DNA of 64,000 bases from Streptomyces sp. SDr-06 (GTDB lineage: Bacteria > Actinomycetota > Actinomycetes > Streptomycetales > Streptomycetaceae), in NCBI RefSeq assembly GCF_003324565.1, contig NZ_QOLA01000009.1, forward strand, positions 124,001-188,000, read 5' to 3'. Shown piece after piece: positions 53,841 through 63,039 of this stretch. The stretch's first letter is position 1. Each line of letters opens with the position of its first letter. The position numbers and the translations under genes were made by a program. The notes under the pieces were generated by a model, which saw only the letters and a list, made by a program, of their open reading frames with translations, had not been told where the DNA came from and did no database searches.

Positions 53841-54827
53841 ATGGCCGTACGACAGAGAACGCACCAGGTGGCGGTGCTCGCCCTCGATGGAGTCGTCTCC
53901 TTCGAGCTGGGCATCCCGTCCCGGATCTTCGACAGCGCCCGGGGGCCGGGCGGCGAGAAGCTGTACGAGGTGACCGTCTGCACCGTCGACGGGCGGCCGG
54001 TGCGGACCGAGGCCGGATTCTCGGTCGCCGTCGAGCACGGCCCCGAGGCGCTCGCCGCGGCCGACACCGTGGTGATCCCGCCGACCCACACCCTCGGCGC
54101 GATGGCCGAGGGCGGCCCGCTGCCCGAGCCGCTCGCCCGCGCCTTCGCGCGGATCCGGCCCGGCACCCGCATGGTCTCCATCTGCACGGCGTCCTACGTC
54201 CTGGCCGCCGCCGGGCTGCTGGACGGGCGGCCCGCCACCACGCACTGGTGCGACGCGGCCGCCTTCGCGCGCACCTTCCCGGGTATCGAGGTGGACCCGG
54301 GCGTCCTGTTCGTCGACGACGGGGACGTGCTGACCTCGGCGGGCGCCGCCGCCGGCATCGACCTGTGCCTGCACCTCGTGCGCCGCGACCACGGCAGCGC
54401 GGTCGCCAACCGGGCCGCCCGGCACTGCGTCGTCCCGCCGTATCGCGACGGCGGCCAGGCCCAGTACATCGAACGCCCGGTCCCCGAGCCGACCGTGGCC
54501 AGCACCGCGGCCACCCGCGCCTGGGCGCTGGAGCGCCTCCAGGAGCCGCTCTCACTGGGGGAGATGGCCGCCCACGCGCGGATGAGCCTGCGCACCTTCA
54601 CCCGCCGCTTCCGCGAGGAGGCGGGCATGACGCCGGGCACCTGGCTCACCGCCCAGCGCCTGGAAGTGGCCCGCCAGCTCCTGGAGTCCAGCGACCTGCC
54701 GGTGGACCTGGTCGCCCACCGGGCCGGGTTCGGCACCGCCAACTCGCTGCGCCAGCACATGCGTTCCGTGCTCGGCGTCTCGCCGGTCGCCTACCGGCGC
54801 ACTTTCCAGGTCGCCGCGCGGGTCTGA
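53841..54827 (+). CDS. GlxA-family AraC-type transcriptional regulator
   Basis: 328 aa. N-terminal DJ-1/PfpI-like domain (residues about 10-190; nucleophile-elbow SICTASYVLAAAGLLDG) and a C-terminal AraC HTH_18 (LGEMAAHARMSLRTFTRRF, then LLESSDLPVDLVAHRAGFG). Such regulators usually activate neighbouring detoxification genes. The ATG follows CAGGAT by 6 nt (leaderless type). Confidence 0.92.
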   Translation: MAVRQRTHQVAVLALDGVVSFELGIPSRIFDSARGPGGEKLYEVTVCTVDGRPVRTEAGFSVAVEHGPEALAAADTVVIPPTHTLGAMAEGGPLPEPLARAFARIRPGTRMVSICTASYVLAAAGLLDGRPATTHWCDAAAFARTFPGIEVDPGVLFVDDGDVLTSAGAAAGIDLCLHLVRRDHGSAVANRAARHCVVPPYRDGGQAQYIERPVPEPTVASTAATRAWALERLQEPLSLGEMAAHARMSLRTFTRRFREEAGMTPGTWLTAQRLEVARQLLESSDLPVDLVAHRAGFGTANSLRQHMRSVLGVSPVAYRRTFQVAARV

Positions 54828-54838
54828 GCCCGGCCGAG

Positions 54839-55177
54839 CTACTCGGTGACGGTCTCCACCTCGTAGAAGCAGAGGTGGTCCTTGATCTCGGCCACGTCCG
54901 GCTTCGGGTCCGGGTAGTACCAGACGAGGTCGGGCGCGTCCGGCAGTGACCAGTAGGAGGCCGTGCCCTTGAACGGGCACTACGTCTGGGTCCGGGACGG
55001 GGTCAGCAGGTCCGTGCGGACGTCCTCGGGCGGAAGGTAGTAGCGGACGGGGAGCCCGGTCTCGCGCAGCAGCAGCGGACGGCGGCTCTCGGCGAGCACC
55101 TGCCCGCCGTGCACGACCCGCACATGCTCGCTGCCCCGCTCGATGGTGATGCTGTGTCCTGTCTGCCGTGTCGTCAT
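54839..55177 (-). pseudogene. DUF427 protein gene interrupted by one in-frame amber codon
   Basis: The frame from ATG 55177 codes 65 residues (through RYYLPPEDVRTDLLTPSRTQT) and then meets TAG at 54980-54982. Beyond it the same frame continues with CPFKGTASYWSLPDAPDLVW and ends at 54839, completing a normal 112-residue DUF427 protein. Relatives have a residue such as Tyr between T and CPFKG, so a single TAC-to-TAG change explains the break. It could be a recent nonsense mutation, a sequencing error, or read-through. DUF427 function is unknown. Confidence 0.85.
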
Positions 55178-55226
55178 ACGAGGTGCAGCGTTTCGCGGGC
55201 CGCGCTTCTTCCCCGCCCCCGCCTCG

Positions 55227-55238
55227 TATCGTTGCCGC
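55227..55238 (+). promoter_or_regulatory. Leaderless-type -10 element for the LOG-family gene
   Basis: TATCGT (55227-55232), 6 nt, ATG at 55239; no Shine-Dalgarno. Confidence 0.6.
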
Positions 55239-55778
55239 ATGAACATCTGCGTCTTCCTCTCCGCCGCCGACCTCGACGAGCGCTACACGCGTCCCGCCCG
55301 CGAGTTCGCCGAACTTCTCGGCAAGGGCGGTCACACCCTGGTGTGGGGCGGCTCCGAGAGCGGCCTCATGAAGGTGGTCGCCGACGGCGTGCAGCAGGCG
55401 GGCGGCAGGCTCGTGGGCGTCTCGGTCGACTTCCTGGCGGCCAAGGCGCGGCAGAACGCCGACGAGATGGTCGTCGCCAAGGACCTCGCCGAGCGCAAGG
55501 CGCTGCTGCTCGCCAAGTCCGACGCCGTCGTGATCATGGTGGGCGGGACCGGCACCCTGGACGAGGCGACCGAGATCCTGGAGCTCAAGAAGCACGGCAG
55601 GACCACCAAGCCGGTCGTCCTGCTGAACACCGCGGGCTTCTACGACGGCCTCAAGGAGCAGTTCCGCCGCATGGAAGACGAGGGCTTCCTGCCCGTCCCC
55701 CTCACCGACCTGGTCTTCTTCGCCGAGGACGGCGTCGCGGCCCTCGCCTACCTGGAGGAGTCCCTCGGCGTCCAGTAG
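55239..55778 (+). CDS. LOG-family (TIGR00730) nucleotide phosphoribohydrolase-like protein
   Basis: 179 aa. Rossmann-like LOG fold with LVWGGSESGLMKVVADG, AERKALLLAKSD and the signature MVGGTGTLDEATEIL (PGGxGTxxE class, with Val for Pro). LOG proteins release the base from (cytokinin) nucleoside monophosphates; many bacterial members do this for AMP-like substrates. It is a single leaderless gene divergent from the broken DUF427 gene. Confidence 0.88.
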   Translation: MNICVFLSAADLDERYTRPAREFAELLGKGGHTLVWGGSESGLMKVVADGVQQAGGRLVGVSVDFLAAKARQNADEMVVAKDLAERKALLLAKSDAVVIMVGGTGTLDEATEILELKKHGRTTKPVVLLNTAGFYDGLKEQFRRMEDEGFLPVPLTDLVFFAEDGVAALAYLEESLGVQ

Positions 55779-55796
55779 TGGTCCGGTAGTGCGAGC

Positions 55797-56495
55797 ATGG
55801 CCGGTATGGCTACTCACCTGATCACCGGCGCCGGATCCGGCATCGGCGCGGCCGTCGCGCGCCGCCTGCACGAGCGCGGCGACGAGCTCATCCTGCTCGC
55901 GCGCGACTCGGGCCGCGCCAAGGAACTCGCCGGACGGTACCCGGGCGCCCGCACCCTCGTCGGCGACCTCGCCGACCCCGACCGCCTGTCCTGGGCCTTC
56001 GACAAGCAGCCCATGCCGGACCAGCTCGACTCGCTGCTGCACATCGCGGGCATCGTCGACCTCGGCCCGGTCGGCGAGCTGCGCCCCAAGACCTGGCACC
56101 AGCAGCTCAACGTCAACCTGATCGCGCCCGCCGAGATCACCCGCCACCTGCTGCCCCAACTCCGCGCCTCGCGCGGCCACGTGGTCTTCGTGAACTCCGG
56201 CGCCGGCCTGGCCGCCCACGCCGAATGGGGCGCGTACGCCGCCTCCAAGCACGGCCTCAAGGCGCTCGCCGACTCGCTGCGCCACGAGGAGCACGCCCAT
56301 GGCGTGCGCGTGACCTCGGTCTACCCGGGCCGCACCGCCAGCCCCATGCAGGCCAAGGTGCACTCGCAGGAGGGCAAGGAGTACAACCCGGCGAGGTTCA
56401 TCGACCCCGAGTCGGTGGCCACCACCATCGTCATGGCCATCGACCTGCCGGCCGACGCCGAGGTCAACGACCTCACCGTGCGCCCCGGCAAGTAG
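55797..56495 (+). CDS. Short-chain dehydrogenase/reductase
   Basis: 232 aa classical SDR. Cofactor motif TGAGSGIGAAVARRL, NxAG-like LHIAGIVD, catalytic Ser in VFVNSGAGL and YAASKHG with Tyr and Lys. NADP use is suggested by LLARDSGRAKEL after strand 2. Substrate unknown. ATGs at 55797 and 55806 are both possible. It follows the LOG gene by 18 nt and may be co-transcribed. Confidence 0.92.
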   Translation: MAGMATHLITGAGSGIGAAVARRLHERGDELILLARDSGRAKELAGRYPGARTLVGDLADPDRLSWAFDKQPMPDQLDSLLHIAGIVDLGPVGELRPKTWHQQLNVNLIAPAEITRHLLPQLRASRGHVVFVNSGAGLAAHAEWGAYAASKHGLKALADSLRHEEHAHGVRVTSVYPGRTASPMQAKVHSQEGKEYNPARFIDPESVATTIVMAIDLPADAEVNDLTVRPGK

Positions 56496-56523
56496 CGCCG
56501 AACGGGCCCCGCGCCCGGTTGCG

Positions 56524-56535
56524 TACGCTTCCGGG
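56524..56535 (+). promoter_or_regulatory. Leaderless-type -10 element for the MetE-like gene
   Basis: TACGCT (56524-56529), 6 nt, GTG at 56536. Confidence 0.6.
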
Positions 56536-57561
56536 GTGAGCGAACAGAGCAATTTCCCCTGGGGGCCCGCCACCGGGGTCGGTTCGATGCCGGGCGGCGA
56601 CGCGCGGGAGACCGCCAAGACCGTCACCGGATCGCTGATCGGCGCCGAGGGGGCGAGCGGCGACTTCCCGCACCTCGCGGAGCTGCCCGCGCGCGGCCCC
56701 GGCGCCGACATGATCGGGCGGACCATCGGGCTCCTTGTCGAGATGTACGGACATGTGGAGCCCAGCGGCTGGCGCGTCAGCGACCGGCCCGGCCGGGACA
56801 CCCGCCGGGCCCGGTCCTGGCTCGGCGAGGACCTCGACGCCCTGGAGGAGTTCACCCAGGGCTACACCGGCCCGCTGAAGGTGCAGGCCGTCGGGCCGTG
56901 GACGCTGGCCGCCGCCCTGGAGCTGCGGGGCGGCGAGCTCTCGCTCGGCGACCCCGGCGCCTGCCGCGACCTCGCCGGATCGCTCGCCGAGGGCCTGCGC
57001 GACCACCTCGCCGAGGTGCGCCGCCGGGTGCCCGGCGCCCACATCGTGCTCCAGCTCGACGAGCCCTCCCTCACCGCCGTGCTGCGCGGGCAGATCCGGA
57101 CCGCCAGCGGATACCGCACCCACCGGGCCGTCGACCGGCAGATCGTGGAGGGCGCCCTGCGGGACGTCGTCGCCGTGCACGACGGCCCCGTCGTCGTCCA
57201 CTCCTGCGCCCCCGACGTTCCGTTCGCCCTGCTGCGGCGGGCCGGGGCCGCCGGGGTGTCGTTCGATTTCTCTCTGCTCACCGAGCGTGATGACGAGCAG
57301 ATCGGCGAAGCCGCCGAGAGCGGCGTCAAGCTGTTCGCCGGAGTGGTGCCCGCCACCGACGGCCCATTGTCAGACCCTGCCGGTAGCGTCATGGGTGTCA
57401 GGACGCTGTGGCGCAGGTTGGGGCTGAATCCGGGGACTCTGGGCGAGTCCGTCGTGATCACCCCAACATGCGGCATGGCCGGTGCGTCCCCCGCCTACGC
57501 GCGGGCCGCGCTCGCCCACTGCGTCCGGGCGGCGAGATCGCTCGCGGACAACCCTGAGTGA
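56536..57561 (+). CDS. Cobalamin-independent methionine synthase-like (short MetE) protein
   Basis: 341 aa, matching only the C-terminal catalytic half of MetE. Zinc ligands are visible as His and Cys in VVVHSCAPDVP and Cys in ITPTCGMAG. VLQLDEPSL is the typical substrate-binding Asp-Glu segment. Such short forms (archaeal MetE type) accept methyl groups from a corrinoid or other donor, so methyl-THF use is not assured. The GTG start is leaderless. It is followed by ligA after 25 nt and is probably co-transcribed. Confidence 0.85.
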   Translation: MSEQSNFPWGPATGVGSMPGGDARETAKTVTGSLIGAEGASGDFPHLAELPARGPGADMIGRTIGLLVEMYGHVEPSGWRVSDRPGRDTRRARSWLGEDLDALEEFTQGYTGPLKVQAVGPWTLAAALELRGGELSLGDPGACRDLAGSLAEGLRDHLAEVRRRVPGAHIVLQLDEPSLTAVLRGQIRTASGYRTHRAVDRQIVEGALRDVVAVHDGPVVVHSCAPDVPFALLRRAGAAGVSFDFSLLTERDDEQIGEAAESGVKLFAGVVPATDGPLSDPAGSVMGVRTLWRRLGLNPGTLGESVVITPTCGMAGASPAYARAALAHCVRAARSLADNPE

Positions 57562-57586
57562 CGGGGAAGACGGGAAACGGGAGGAC

Positions 57587-59788
57587 ATGACGGTGGCTGG
57601 CGAACAGAACGCAGCGGTGCCCGCCGAGGCACGGGAGAAGCACGCGCTCCTCGCCGAGCAGATCGAGGAGCACCGCTTCCGGTACTACGTGAGGGACCAA
57701 CCGGTCATCAGCGACGGCGACTTCGACAAGCTGCTCCGCTCGCTGGAGGCACTGGAGGACGAGTACCCCGAGCTGCGCACGCCCGACTCGCCGACGCAGA
57801 AGGTCGCGGGCGCCTACGAGACGGACTTCGCCTCGGTCCAGCACCGCGAGCGGATGCTGTCCCTGGACAACGCCTTCGACGACGAGGAACTGGCGGCCTG
57901 GGCCGAGCGCGTCGCCAAGGACGTGGGCACCGCCGAGTACCACTTCCTGTGCGAGCTGAAGGTCGACGGCCTGGCCGTGAACCTGACGTACGAGCACGGC
58001 AGGCTGACCCGCGCCGCCACCCGCGGCGACGGCCGCACCGGCGAGGACATCACACCCAACGTCCGCACCATCGCCGACATCCCGGACCGTCTCAAGGGCG
58101 ACCGCATCCCCGCGCTGGTCGAGATCCGGGGCGAGGTCTACTTCCCGATGGAGGCCTTCGAGGGCCTCAACGCGCGCCTGGTCGAAGCGGGCGACAAGCC
58201 GTTCGCCAACCCGCGCAACGCGGCGGCGGGTTCGCTGCGCCAGAAGGACCCCAAGGTCACCGCGACCAGGCCGCTGCACATGGTGGTGCACGGCATCGGC
58301 GCCCGCGAGGGCTTCGACATCGACCGGCTCTCACAGGCGTACGGCCTGCTGCGCGAATGGGGCCTGCCGACCGCCGAGCACAACAAGGTGGTCGACTCCC
58401 TCGACGACGTGCGGCAGTTCATCACGTACATGGGCGAGAACCGTCACTCGGTGGTGGAGCACGAGATCGACGGCGTCGTCGTCAAGCTCGACGAGATCCC
58501 GCTCCAGGGCCGTCTCGGCTCCACCGCGCGCGCCCCCCGCTGGGCCATCGCCTGGAAGTACGCCCCCGAGGAGGTCAACACCAAACTCGTCAACATCCGC
58601 GTGGGCGTGGGCCGCACGGGCCGCGTCACCCCCTACGCACAGGTCGAGCCGGTCACCGTAGCCGGGTCCGAGGTCGAGTTCGCCACCCTCCACAACCAGG
58701 ACGTGGTGAAGGCCAAGGGCGTCCTCATCGGCGACACGGTGGTGCTGCGCAAGGCGGGCGACGTCATCCCGGAGATCCTCGGCCCCGTCGCCGACCTGCG
58801 GGACGGCAGCGAGTACCCCTTCGAGATGCCCGCGGAGTGCCCGGAGTGCGGGACCGCGCTGCGTCCGATGAAGGAGGGCGACATCGACCTGCGCTGCCCC
58901 AACGCCCGGTCCTGCCCGGCCCAGTTGAGGGAGCGGCTGTTCTACCTGGCGGGACGCAAGAGCCTCGACATCGAGAACTTCGGATACGTGGCGGCGGCCG
59001 CGCTCACCAAACCCCTTGAGCCGGCCACCCCGCCGCTGCTCGACGAGGGCGGCCTCTTCGACCTCACGATGGATCAGCTCCTGCCCATCAAGGCGTACGT
59101 CCTCGATCAGGACAGCGGGCTGCCCAAGCGCGACCCCAAGACCGGCGAGGAGAAGATCGCCCTGGTCTTCGCCAACATGAACGGCGAGCCGCGCAAGAAC
59201 GCCGTGTCGATGCTGGAGAACATCGCCGCGGCCAAGGAGCGCCCGCTCGCCCGCATCCTCACCGGGCTCTCCATCCGGCACGTCGGCCCGGTCGCCGCCG
59301 AGGCCCTGGCCCGCGCATTCCGCTCCATCGACCGCATCCAGCAGGCCACCGAGGAGGAACTCGCCGCCGTGGAGGGCGTGGGCGGGATCATCGCCGCCTC
59401 CCTCAAGCAGTGGTTCGCCGAGGAGTGGCACCAGGAGATCCTGCGCAAGTGGAAGGCCGCCGGCGTCCGCATGGAGGACGAGAGCACCGGCGCGGACGAG
59501 GGGCCGCGCCCGCTGGAGGGGCTCACCGTCGTCGTGACCGGAACTCTTGAGCGGCACACCAGAGATGGCGCGAAAGAAGCCCTCCAGAGCCGCGGCGCCA
59601 AGGTCACCGGTTCCGTTTCCAAGAAGACATCCTTCGTTGTCGTCGGCGACAGCCCCGGTTCCAAATACGACAAGGCGATGCAGCTGAAGGTTCCGGTTCT
59701 CGACGAGGACGGATTCGCCGTCCTGCTGGAACAAGGGCCCGACGCCGCGAGAGAAGCCGCGATGCCGACCGCCCCGGAGGGGGAATGA
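57587..59788 (+). CDS. ligA: NAD-dependent DNA ligase LigA
   Basis: 733 aa. Ia domain, adenylation domain with KVDG (Lys125, in CELKVDGLAVNL), OB fold (RVTPYAQVEPV), four-Cys zinc finger (CPECG ... CPNARSCPAQ), HhH domain (VEGVGGIIAASL) and C-terminal BRCT (LEGLTVVVTGTLERHTRDGA). It seals nicks in replication and repair. GGGAGGAC precedes the ATG. A Lys/Asp/Val-rich 25-residue insert around ALTKPLEPATPPLL is typical of actinobacterial LigA. Confidence 0.97.
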   Translation: MTVAGEQNAAVPAEAREKHALLAEQIEEHRFRYYVRDQPVISDGDFDKLLRSLEALEDEYPELRTPDSPTQKVAGAYETDFASVQHRERMLSLDNAFDDEELAAWAERVAKDVGTAEYHFLCELKVDGLAVNLTYEHGRLTRAATRGDGRTGEDITPNVRTIADIPDRLKGDRIPALVEIRGEVYFPMEAFEGLNARLVEAGDKPFANPRNAAAGSLRQKDPKVTATRPLHMVVHGIGAREGFDIDRLSQAYGLLREWGLPTAEHNKVVDSLDDVRQFITYMGENRHSVVEHEIDGVVVKLDEIPLQGRLGSTARAPRWAIAWKYAPEEVNTKLVNIRVGVGRTGRVTPYAQVEPVTVAGSEVEFATLHNQDVVKAKGVLIGDTVVLRKAGDVIPEILGPVADLRDGSEYPFEMPAECPECGTALRPMKEGDIDLRCPNARSCPAQLRERLFYLAGRKSLDIENFGYVAAAALTKPLEPATPPLLDEGGLFDLTMDQLLPIKAYVLDQDSGLPKRDPKTGEEKIALVFANMNGEPRKNAVSMLENIAAAKERPLARILTGLSIRHVGPVAAEALARAFRSIDRIQQATEEELAAVEGVGGIIAASLKQWFAEEWHQEILRKWKAAGVRMEDESTGADEGPRPLEGLTVVVTGTLERHTRDGAKEALQSRGAKVTGSVSKKTSFVVVGDSPGSKYDKAMQLKVPVLDEDGFAVLLEQGPDAAREAAMPTAPEGE

Positions 59789-60063
59789 GACACAAACAAG
59801 GGTAGTAACAGGGGGCCTGGAGGCTGCGCGGAGTCACCCGTTCGGCGCATAGCAGACCGATGTGGGTGGCTGGGTCGCATTCGGGCAAGAGCTGTAGACC
59901 GCTGCCCGACAGAGCCTTCTGCGGCCTACTGTTGAGATGTGCGCCTGTCGTGCACGGCTGATGGCCCCTGCTCGTGGAGCGGTTGGGGTGGAACACCAGT
60001 CGTGGTGGCATGACATCGGGGCCATCGCGTGCACGTGCACCGCCGGCTGTGAGAGGGACGGGA
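59789..60063. other. Gap between ligA and the GGDEF-EAL gene
   Basis: 275 nt without a gene. A TTGAGA near 59932 could be a -35, and a GTGCACGTGCAC palindrome lies near 60030, close to the start of the c-di-GMP gene. No strong terminator after ligA was found. Confidence 0.35.
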
Positions 60064-62187
60064 ATGAAACCGACCGAGAGCACCGCCCCGGCCGTGAGGC
60101 TGCGCGGGTTCACGGGCTTTTCGTCCAGGCTGACGGCCGTCGTCACCGGCCTCGCGGGCGTGGTCCTCGCCACCGGCTTCTACCGGGCCGTCCAGGCGGG
60201 CGACGCCCTGTTCCCCGGCGGGACCACGGGCTGGTCCGTCGCGGTCCTCACTGGCATCATCGTCGGCCATCTCGTCGCGCTCGGCCGTGAGCGCTGGTGG
60301 GGCGGCACCGGCTCCGGCGCCGCCCTCACCATCGCCGTGCTGCTCCTCTACGGCTGGCTGCCGGCCGCGCTGGTCAGCCTGGCCGTGGTCGTCCTGGTCG
60401 GCGCCGCGCGGCGCAACCGCTGGCGGCAGGGCGTGCTGCACGGCGCGGTGGACGTCCTGGGGATAGGCGCCGCGGGCCTGGTCATGGCCGCCTTCGACGT
60501 CGTGCCGGGCGTGGCCCATCCGTGGTGGCCCAGCCAGTGGGGCATCACCACCGTCCCCGAGATCGTCCTGGCCGCCGGCACCTATCTGCTGCTCACCAGG
60601 ATGCTGCTCTGGTACGCGCTCGCGCCCCGCGGCGGAGGGCTGCCCACGGTCGCCCGGACGGCCCTGGTCAGACAGGGTCTCGTGGCGGTCGCGCTGCTCG
60701 GCATCGCGCCGCTGATCTGTGTGGTGGCCATGTCGGTGCCCGTCCTGCTCCCGCTGTTCGCGGTGCCGCTCGTCGCCCTCGACTCGACGCTGTGGATCGC
60801 CCGGGCCCGCGCCGAGGAGCAGCTGCGCGACCCGCTCACCGGCCTCCCCAACCGCCAGTGGCTCCTGGAGCGCACCTGGTCGGCCCTGGAGGAGGCGGAG
60901 AACAGCGGCAACCGCGCCGCGCTCGTCCTGATCGACCTCGACCGCTTCCGTTCGGTCAACGACACCCTCGGCCACCTCGCCGGAGACCGCCTCCTCCTCC
61001 AGATAGCCGAACGGCTCAAGACCGCTCTGCCGCGCGGCGCGGAGGCGGCCCGGCTCGGCGGCGACGAGTTCGCCGTGCTGCTGCCGGTCTGCGACTCCGC
61101 GACGAGCGCCATGCGGATAGCCCGGGGCCTGGTCGCCGAGCTGTCCTCGCCGCTCGACCTGGACGGGCTCACGCTGGTCCTGGAGGCCAGCGCGGGCGTC
61201 GCTCTCTTCCCCGACCACGCGCTGGACGCCGAAGGCCTGCTGCGTCGGGCCGACGTCGCGATGTACCAGGCCAAGCGGGACCGTACGGGCGTGGAGGTCT
61301 ACGAGTCCAAGCGGGACTCCAACACCCCGGACCGGCTGGGCCTGTTGGGCGATCTGCGGCGCGCGCTCGACGCGGGCGACGTGGAGCTGCACTATCAGCC
61401 GAAGGTCCAGTTCGACGGCCAGGTGGCGGGACTTGAGGCGCTGGTGCGCTGGGTGCACCCGGAGCGCGGGCGGGTCTCGCCGGACGAGTTCATCGCCATC
61501 GCCGAGTCCAGCGGGCTGATGCCGCACCTCACCGAGTACGTCCTGGAGACTGCCCTCGCCCAGGTGGCGCGGTGGCGGGCCCAGGGCCTGAAGGTCCCGG
61601 TCGCCGTCAACGTGTCCCCGCGCGACGTGCACACCCCCGGTTTCGCCGGGGCCGTCGCCGCCCGGCTCGCCCGGCACGGGGTGCCGGCCGGCGCGCTCCA
61701 GCTGGAGATAACGGAACACGTCCTGCTGGAGGACCCCCAGCGGGCCGCCGACACACTGGCCGGGCTGACCGGCCACGGCGTGAAGATGTCCCTCGACGAC
61801 TTCGGTACGGGGTACTCGTCGCTGGTGCACCTGCGGCGGCTGCCGGTCAGCGAGTTGAAGATCGACCGGTCGTTCGTGGCGCGGCTGGCCATCGACAACG
61901 AGGACGCCGAGATCGTCCGCTGCACCGTCGATCTCGCCCATTCGCTGGGCCTGCTGGTGGTCGCGGAGGGTGTCGAGGACGACGAGACGTGGGAGCGGCT
62001 TCGGGACCTGGGGTGCGACGCCGTGCAGGGGTGGCTGGTGGCCGCGGCGATGCCGCCTGCCGAGGCGACGGCGTGGCTGCTCGCGCGGGGGGACTCCGGG
62101 TGGCATCGGCCTGCGGAGATAGCCGCGGCCGCGGCGGCGCGGGCGGAGGCGGAGGCGGGCCGCACCTCGGGCCAGCCGGTCCAGTAA
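60064..62187 (+). CDS. Membrane-bound GGDEF-EAL cyclic-di-GMP turnover protein
   Basis: 707 aa. About seven N-terminal membrane helices (residues 15-255), then a GGDEF domain with an intact GGDEF (332-336) and an EAL domain (Glu458 in GLEALVRW, then EITEHVLLE, DDFGTGYSSL and KIDRSF). The position of the usual RxxD inhibitory site five residues before GGDEF reads PRGA, so product inhibition is probably lost. It may both make and degrade c-di-GMP, which controls development in Streptomyces through BldD. From memory S. coelicolor has a homologue at the same place after ligA. Confidence 0.94.
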   Translation: MKPTESTAPAVRLRGFTGFSSRLTAVVTGLAGVVLATGFYRAVQAGDALFPGGTTGWSVAVLTGIIVGHLVALGRERWWGGTGSGAALTIAVLLLYGWLPAALVSLAVVVLVGAARRNRWRQGVLHGAVDVLGIGAAGLVMAAFDVVPGVAHPWWPSQWGITTVPEIVLAAGTYLLLTRMLLWYALAPRGGGLPTVARTALVRQGLVAVALLGIAPLICVVAMSVPVLLPLFAVPLVALDSTLWIARARAEEQLRDPLTGLPNRQWLLERTWSALEEAENSGNRAALVLIDLDRFRSVNDTLGHLAGDRLLLQIAERLKTALPRGAEAARLGGDEFAVLLPVCDSATSAMRIARGLVAELSSPLDLDGLTLVLEASAGVALFPDHALDAEGLLRRADVAMYQAKRDRTGVEVYESKRDSNTPDRLGLLGDLRRALDAGDVELHYQPKVQFDGQVAGLEALVRWVHPERGRVSPDEFIAIAESSGLMPHLTEYVLETALAQVARWRAQGLKVPVAVNVSPRDVHTPGFAGAVAARLARHGVPAGALQLEITEHVLLEDPQRAADTLAGLTGHGVKMSLDDFGTGYSSLVHLRRLPVSELKIDRSFVARLAIDNEDAEIVRCTVDLAHSLGLLVVAEGVEDDETWERLRDLGCDAVQGWLVAAAMPPAEATAWLLARGDSGWHRPAEIAAAAAARAEAEAGRTSGQPVQ

Positions 62188-62738
62188 CCGGCCGGGCCCC
62201 CATGCGCGGCTCCGCAGCGGGCGGCGCCGGGCGGCTTGGCATGCCGGGTGCCCTACCCAGGGCCGCTGGGGCTCCGCCCCAGACCCCGGGAGGCCCCACC
62301 CCACCCCTTCCCGAAACCCTCCGGCGGCAGGAAAAGGTGCCCGGCACCGGTACCGGCAGGGGCGCGGGGAACGCGCGATCGGCCATGGACGGTCCGCACC
62401 CGGAAGCGGCGGGGCTGCTGAGGCTGCCGCCCAAGGCCCCGTCCGGGCCTGAACGGCCTTCGTCCTCGGGTTGTCGGTGCGCCCGGCGCCGGGTCGTCAG
62501 GGGCGCGGGGAACTGCGCGATCGGCCACACACGGTCCGCACCCGGAAGCGGCGGGGCAGCTCACGACGTCCGGGCCCGAACGGCCCTCGTCCTCAAGCTT
62601 CCCCAGGGCTTGGGGGCCAGGGGACCCCCATGACGGGCCGGTGACCGAGGGTGAGGGGGATATCCGTTTCGTGGTGAGGGCGGTGCGCCCCATAGGATTG
62701 GGCCCACACCACACACACTCACCCCTGAGGATCGCTGC
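62188..62738. repeat. Repeat-rich intergenic region with a ~100-nt direct duplication
   Basis: 551 nt without a gene. Two copies of one unit lie at 62359-62467 and 62500-62595. Each begins GGGGCGCGGGGAAC, has CGCGATCGGCCA and GGTCCGCACCCGGAAGCGGC, and ends near CGGCC(T/C)TCGTCCTC. A separate GGGGCTCCGCCCC palindrome is at 62266. The first motif also occurs at 5296 and 47218. The promoter of gatC (TAGGAT near 62694) is at the right end. Confidence 0.8.
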
Positions 62739-63035
62739 ATGCCTGGCATTACGCGCGAGGAGGTCGCCCACCTCGCCCGGCTGGCACGTCTGGAGCTGAA
62801 GGGCGAAGAGCTCGATCACTTCGCCGGTCAGCTCGACGACATCATCGGCGCGGTCGCCCGCGTCTCCGAGGTCGCCGACCAAGACGTACCCCCGACCTCC
62901 CACCCGCTGCCGCTGACCAACGTCATGCGCGCGGACGAGGTCCGTCCGTCGCTCACCCCCGCGCAGGCGCTCTCCGGCGCCCCGGCCCAGGAGCAGCAGC
63001 GTTTCAAGGTGCCGCAGATCCTGGGGGAGGACTAA
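62739..63035 (+). CDS. gatC: Glutamyl-tRNA(Gln)/Asp-tRNA(Asn) amidotransferase subunit C
   Basis: 98 aa, normal GatC size. ITREEVAHLARLARLELKGE at the N-terminus and a conserved LPLTNVMRADEVRPSL tail that packs on GatA. It stabilises the GatA-GatB complex making Gln-tRNA(Gln). GAGGAT lies about 6 nt before the ATG. gatA follows after 4 nt. Confidence 0.96.
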   Translation: MPGITREEVAHLARLARLELKGEELDHFAGQLDDIIGAVARVSEVADQDVPPTSHPLPLTNVMRADEVRPSLTPAQALSGAPAQEQQRFKVPQILGED

Positions 63036-63039
63036 TCAC

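Noticed and set aside
59926..62304. Open frame of 792 codons on the minus strand opposite the GGDEF-EAL gene
   Set aside because: Antisense shadow; the opposite strand has seven membrane helices and both catalytic motifs.
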